Part shown: piece by piece, positions 62,847-64,000 of the stretch
How the letters are laid out: each line of letters opens with the position of its first letter
Numbering within the stretch: position 1 is the stretch's first letter
Assembly (NCBI RefSeq): GCF_000003815.2
Contig: NC_049995.1
Span: 3,477,154 to 3,541,153, forward strand
Reading direction: 5' to 3'
Length of the DNA stretch: 64,000 bases
Origin: Branchiostoma floridae
Taxonomy: Eukaryota; Chordata; Leptocardii; Amphioxiformes; Branchiostomatidae
Translations under genes and position numbers: made by a program
Notes under the pieces: generated by a model
What the model was told of the DNA's origin: nothing
The model's input: the letters and a program-made list of their open reading frames with translations, nothing else
Databases searched by the model: none

Positions 62847-63518
62847 CAACATAATTTATTATCCCTGTAGACATACTCCAACTGCAGCTGCATCATGAAG
62901 GACGGGCTCTCCGCAAACGTCACATCCATATCCGGGTCAGAGGCCATACACGGACCATGTCCCGGGGGATGCCCCGGTTACGTCATGCCCGTGTTTCTCA
63001 CCGTGTTCGTCCTGTTGAGCATGATGGCCGCCGCTTCTATGGCTCCATACACCGCGACTATAATGAGGTGAGTAGATAGAGTGGTGTCGATAACAAAAAA
63101 GAGTAGTTTAGTGTAGGGTATAGGGTATAGGGCTAGGGTAGGGTAGGGTAGAGAAGAGTAGAGTTACAGAGTAGAGTAGGGTAGGGTAGGGTACAGGAGA
63201 GTAGAGTAGAGTGGTGTAGTGTAGCGTAGCGTAGTTTAAAGTAGAGTAGAGTAGAGTAGAGTAGTGTAGTGTAGAGTAGTGTAGAGTAGAGTAGGTTAGA
63301 GACTAGTGTAGTGTAGTGTAGAGTAGAGTAGAGTAAAGTAGAATAGAGCAGAGCAGAGTCCAGTATATTGCCCTCCAGCATACCATGCCGTCGACCATGC
63401 GGACATGATATAAAATTGAATGTATGCCTTACATGTCTCCTTTTATTTTACAGACTTGTTTCTAAACCAAGGCGGTCCTTTGCCCTTGGAGTGCAGTGGA
63501 CCTTATTCAGATTGCTTG
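51665..63518 (+). CDS. Organic anion transporter (OATP/SLCO-like), copy 2; runs off window
   Basis: Exons: 51665-51868, 53078-53236, 53967-54042, 54603-54711, 55103-55242, 55701-55797, 56253-56368, 56861-57061, 57439-57540, 57886-58075, 62360-62489, 62871-63067 and 63454-63518; exon 14 lies beyond 64000. The 1786 coding bases stay open and all phases match copy 1. Exon 3 (GRWLGAGAVCVGLGSTVFAL) is present here. The OATP motif DQQWLGNWWFGFF in exon 7 is unchanged; the Kazal-like loop reads CATRCGC where copy 1 has CATDCGC. A 3.7-kb LTR retrotransposon lies between exons 10 and 11 with its target duplication covering the splice donor, so expression may be altered. Function as for copy 1: a 12-span sodium-independent organic anion carrier; the substrate is not deducible. 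Confidence 0.88.
53561..53760 (-). repeat. Old antisense solo-LTR-like sequence in intron 2 of copy 2
   Basis: Resembles the inverse of the 58078-58267 LTR (CTAGGGAATAATCA, CTCAGTCCGCATGCGT, GACTGTTCCAT, GTGGGAC, then a TAAGTAAAAATGAAAC-like end). Unlike the copy 1 version it is complete at its right end. Confidence 0.5.
53967..54042 (+). CDS. OATP copy 2 exon 3, absent from copy 1
   Basis: CCTTAG acceptor, GCAG|GTAAAA donor, entered in phase 0 and left in phase 1. It encodes a hydrophobic span ending in FALPHFLA, matching the second or third membrane segment region of OATPs. It is needed to keep exon 4 in frame. Confidence 0.85.
54131..54285. mobile_element. Palindromic MITE in OATP copy 2 intron 3
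   Basis: ATAGGAGTTTTCTTTTGCAC at the left pairs imperfectly with GTGCAAAAGTAAATTCCTAT at the right; CTCACCTGCTGAC inside pairs exactly with GTCAGCAGGTGAG. Confidence 0.65.
54925..55045. repeat. CT microsatellite, OATP copy 2 intron 4
   Basis: CTCTCT/CCCTCT runs ending in TATATA, at the same place as 36905-37160 in copy 1. Confidence 0.85.
55435..55600. repeat. Degraded MITE with CCGCGAA motifs
   Basis: GGTATTCGCGGTGG and CACCGCGAACTTAAAACCACC plus a second CCACCGCGAA match the MITE at 44250-44460. The ends are decayed. Confidence 0.6.
55826..56245 (-). repeat. Dispersed element in OATP copy 2 intron 6, antisense
   Basis: Starts with hairpin CGCCTCTGAGGCG (copy 1 has CGCCTCAGAGGCG) and shares the interior of 37826-38250. 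Confidence 0.6.
56510..56746 (-). mobile_element. GIY-YIG-type retroelement C-terminal remnant
   Basis: The minus-strand frame includes RKIKEAIHIQLEGAKLNRHE, resembling the KEAI-I...LNRd-G-eLp tail of GIY-YIG endonuclease domains in Penelope-like and related retroelements. Only about 78 codons remain. It lies antisense in intron 7 of OATP copy 2 and is absent from copy 1. Confidence 0.5.
58073..58077 (+). repeat. Target-site duplication CAGGT, left, covering the exon 10 donor
   Basis: CAGGT here and at 61783-61787. In copy 1 the uninterrupted sequence is AACAG|GTAAAA. The left border now reads AACAG|GTTGTT, while the right end recreates CAG|GTAGGG. Confidence 0.9.
58078..58267 (+). mobile_element. 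5' LTR of the copia-like retrotransposon, 190 bp
   Basis: Begins TGTTAGTTTATTTAG and ends ATTAACA. Matches 61593-61782 base for base except one position (A at 58261, G at 61776). Confidence 0.95.
58269..58284 (+). promoter_or_regulatory. Primer binding site, initiator Met tRNA type
   Basis: TGGTAGCAGAGGGTGG starts two bases after the 5' LTR and is complementary to the 3' end of animal initiator Met tRNA (expected TGGTAGCAGAGGATGG) with one mismatch. Confidence 0.8.
58390..60498 (+). CDS. Gag-protease polyprotein with C-terminal coiled coil, 702 aa
   Basis: An intact ORF inside the LTR element, starting ATG GCG. Residues about 13-190 resemble the copia-type Gag helical domain (UBN2-like). 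Residues about 244-285 hold three copies of a FQDGGxxAYRSG-type repeat. Residues 305-318 are a CX2CX4HX4C zinc knuckle (CHCCGSFRHLVRKC). A retroviral-type aspartic protease follows with catalytic D363 in VLDSACSS. Where copia elements continue into integrase, this ORF has a heptad-rich coiled coil (about 516-637) and an acidic tail. It could assemble particles and process itself but cannot copy or integrate DNA. No stop or frameshift seen; the product as encoded ends at 702. Confidence 0.9.
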   Translation: MATCEGGARTKIPQLDLANKSYEQFRFELLLWNKITNIPKKKRGIEILLSLPEGSKDEHKTREFLGSKLTEEELAAENSFKNVLDKMDEHLRRDNTGRLWEAFVAFDKYSRGPTTTISEYISTFDILYNKLNRAGNVTLPESVLGLLLVRRANLTLEEAKLVMTGVDYSKKDVSLFMQAKSSLRKFSDELVSTRSSYSGGIQQEIAHVTEAEVYQTSRGGGAKWSRGSERGYSGQTGTARNRNGHFQDGGAHAFRSGNSHDDGPHTYRSGHFQDGGPQAYRTGQKSDYAGEKLNPKDRNGDFLLCHCCGSFRHLVRKCPDATTKEAYTTEAEDKKFTVMFAHGASECMMSEGSEEDLLCAVLDSACSSTVCGREWLDKYLSVLDKKARVNVTRDTSSHVFKFGGDETLPSLGRYRIPANIADRQVLISTDVVNRDIPLLLSLDAMKKAGVVLHTQEDRATIFGKNVDLKLTASGHYCVPLVDKPHRVNEVFTVTQGTDTSKCHTGDSAPSAAALPHKELAALQVTYAAQIASLKTDLQTAQVNIADLREKNATLTKANQELKSLGEQTEDDVSQLQLLTDQLRYENSSMREVIATEKDKTQKLQMDLNSVILQTDSLTKKYQDAVGRLEKLESRQEKQAMVAQPVIVETESLEGQISHEVNIEDSDENANAVAQVSENSEEDKEEVIVLYVSVLYVNIFEPS
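60499..61592 (+). other. Non-coding 3' part of the retrotransposon with tandem repeats
   Basis: No ORF of note. From about 60930 to 61330 a GTATTACTCTTGTGATGAGA-type unit recurs several times (full or partial), interspersed with AAGACAGCATATTG and GAGAAGAATGTATT. It fills the place where pol would be. Confidence 0.7.
61581..61592 (+). promoter_or_regulatory. Polypurine tract of the retrotransposon
   Basis: AAAAAGGGGGAA directly adjoins the 3' LTR, the position of the plus-strand primer. Confidence 0.8.
61593..61782 (+). mobile_element. 3' LTR, 190 bp
   Basis: Same length as the 5' LTR with one base different. Followed by CAGGT (61783-61787), the right target duplication, which restores a CAG|GTAGGG donor. 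Confidence 0.95.
62360..62489 (+). CDS. OATP copy 2 exon 11, Kazal-like loop
   Basis: Joined to exon 10 it reads NSTSCATRCGCADSL then DPICDVSGIEYQSGCHAGC. All Cys residues of copy 1 are kept; Asp is replaced by Arg before CGC. The upstream acceptor usable in copy 1 is out of frame here because of a 2-base indel. Confidence 0.78.
62773..62842. repeat. CT then TA microsatellite
   Basis: About 15 CT then over 20 TA units immediately before exon 12 of OATP copy 2. Confidence 0.95.
63080..63360. repeat. GAGTA pentanucleotide array in OATP copy 2 intron 12
   Basis: Same AGAGT/AGGGT pentamers as in copy 1 intron 12. Confidence 0.95.
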
Positions 63519-64000
63519 GTAATTATCTCTTGTATATATCTTTTCAGTCGAATTCATACCGTTTAGTTTAAAGCCCCATTATGCAAAATTCTGGCCCCCG
63601 AAAATGAGAATATGCTCGAGAATAAAACCGTACCTGTATGTGAATGAACCAACATGGTTGGTATGTCCCGCAAAGCTTCAAGTGCCGCACTGAACTCGGC
63701 AGAAGTAGAAAATTCAGCGCCATGTTGGCTTGGGCGAGGGAGACCAGACACTGGTGGGAAAGCTCTGATTGGCGGGTTTACGGAAAAGCCTGGGCCCAGC
63801 AGGCTAGCCTGTAGGCCAGGCCACTCTTTTGGGGCCCCAAGGCTATGGATGAGGTTTTGGCAAATAATAGATCTTTTTTTAAACCTAAAACTGGGTAACT
63901 GACAATTTCAGTGCATGAAGAGTGCATTGGACAGAAGTTCACAGCTTGGTCATATCTATGGGGATTTGGGTTGGTTTACAGCAATGAACAATCAACATCC
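63519..64000. other. Intron 13 of OATP copy 2, incomplete
   Basis: Only the first about 20 bases match copy 1 intron 13; the remainder is different sequence without a recognisable exon. The final exon lies outside the window. Confidence 0.6.

Larger units (their letters stand above)
51463..63518 (+). repeat. Segmental duplication, unit 2
   Basis: Matches 29015-43547 from CACCCAGAACACTACATGG to exon 13. Exon lengths agree with unit 1 except exon 1 (six bases shorter) and exon 8 (nine bases longer). Confidence 0.8.

Overview
The window looks like invertebrate deuterostome nuclear DNA, most likely a lancelet (Branchiostoma-type) genome. It has small phase-consistent exons split by short introns, a collagen plus C-type-lectin receptor, tandem solute-carrier genes, very dense short inverted-repeat transposons, tRNA-derived SINEs and microsatellites. 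There are no operons or bacterial signals. Two runs of N (36015-36114 and 39068-39192) are assembly gaps. The species call is an inference from gene style, not proven.

Four gene models can be assembled by joining exons at GT/AG borders with matching phase. (1) 6759-10226: a three-exon gene for a basic and acidic 343-residue protein that I do not recognise. (2) 14152-22333: a seven-exon gene for a 457-residue type II membrane protein with an NPLY cytoplasmic tail, one membrane span, a collagen stalk and a C-type lectin domain. (3) 29206-43547 and (4) 51665-63518 (running off the right edge): two tandem organic anion transporter (OATP/SLCO) paralogues with the same 14-exon architecture, including an extracellular Kazal-like Cys-rich exon. 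Copy 1 lacks a visible exon 3. Its equivalent intron holds a large satellite-bearing insertion and an N gap. Copy 2 keeps exons 1-13 in frame.

Mobile DNA fills most of the rest. A young copia-like LTR retrotransposon (58078-61782, 190-bp LTRs differing at one base, target duplication CAGGT) sits exactly on the exon 10 splice donor of OATP copy 2. It carries only gag, zinc knuckle and protease followed by a coiled coil, with no integrase or reverse transcriptase in its ORF. Other elements are three hAT-type non-autonomous elements (two with perfect 8-bp target duplications, one with 7 of 8 bases matching), a MITE group sharing an internal core but differing in termini, a dispersed family whose two end motifs covary between copies, nested foldback elements in lectin intron 1, SINEs, LINE and GIY-YIG retroelement remnants, and several satellites.

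No dedicated multi-gene pathway is visible. The OATP pair should move amphipathic organic anions across the plasma membrane, and the lectin should be a cell-surface glycan or particle receptor. The most unusual items are the polymerase-less retrotransposon on a splice site, the covarying end motifs, and the satellite element associated with the missing exon.
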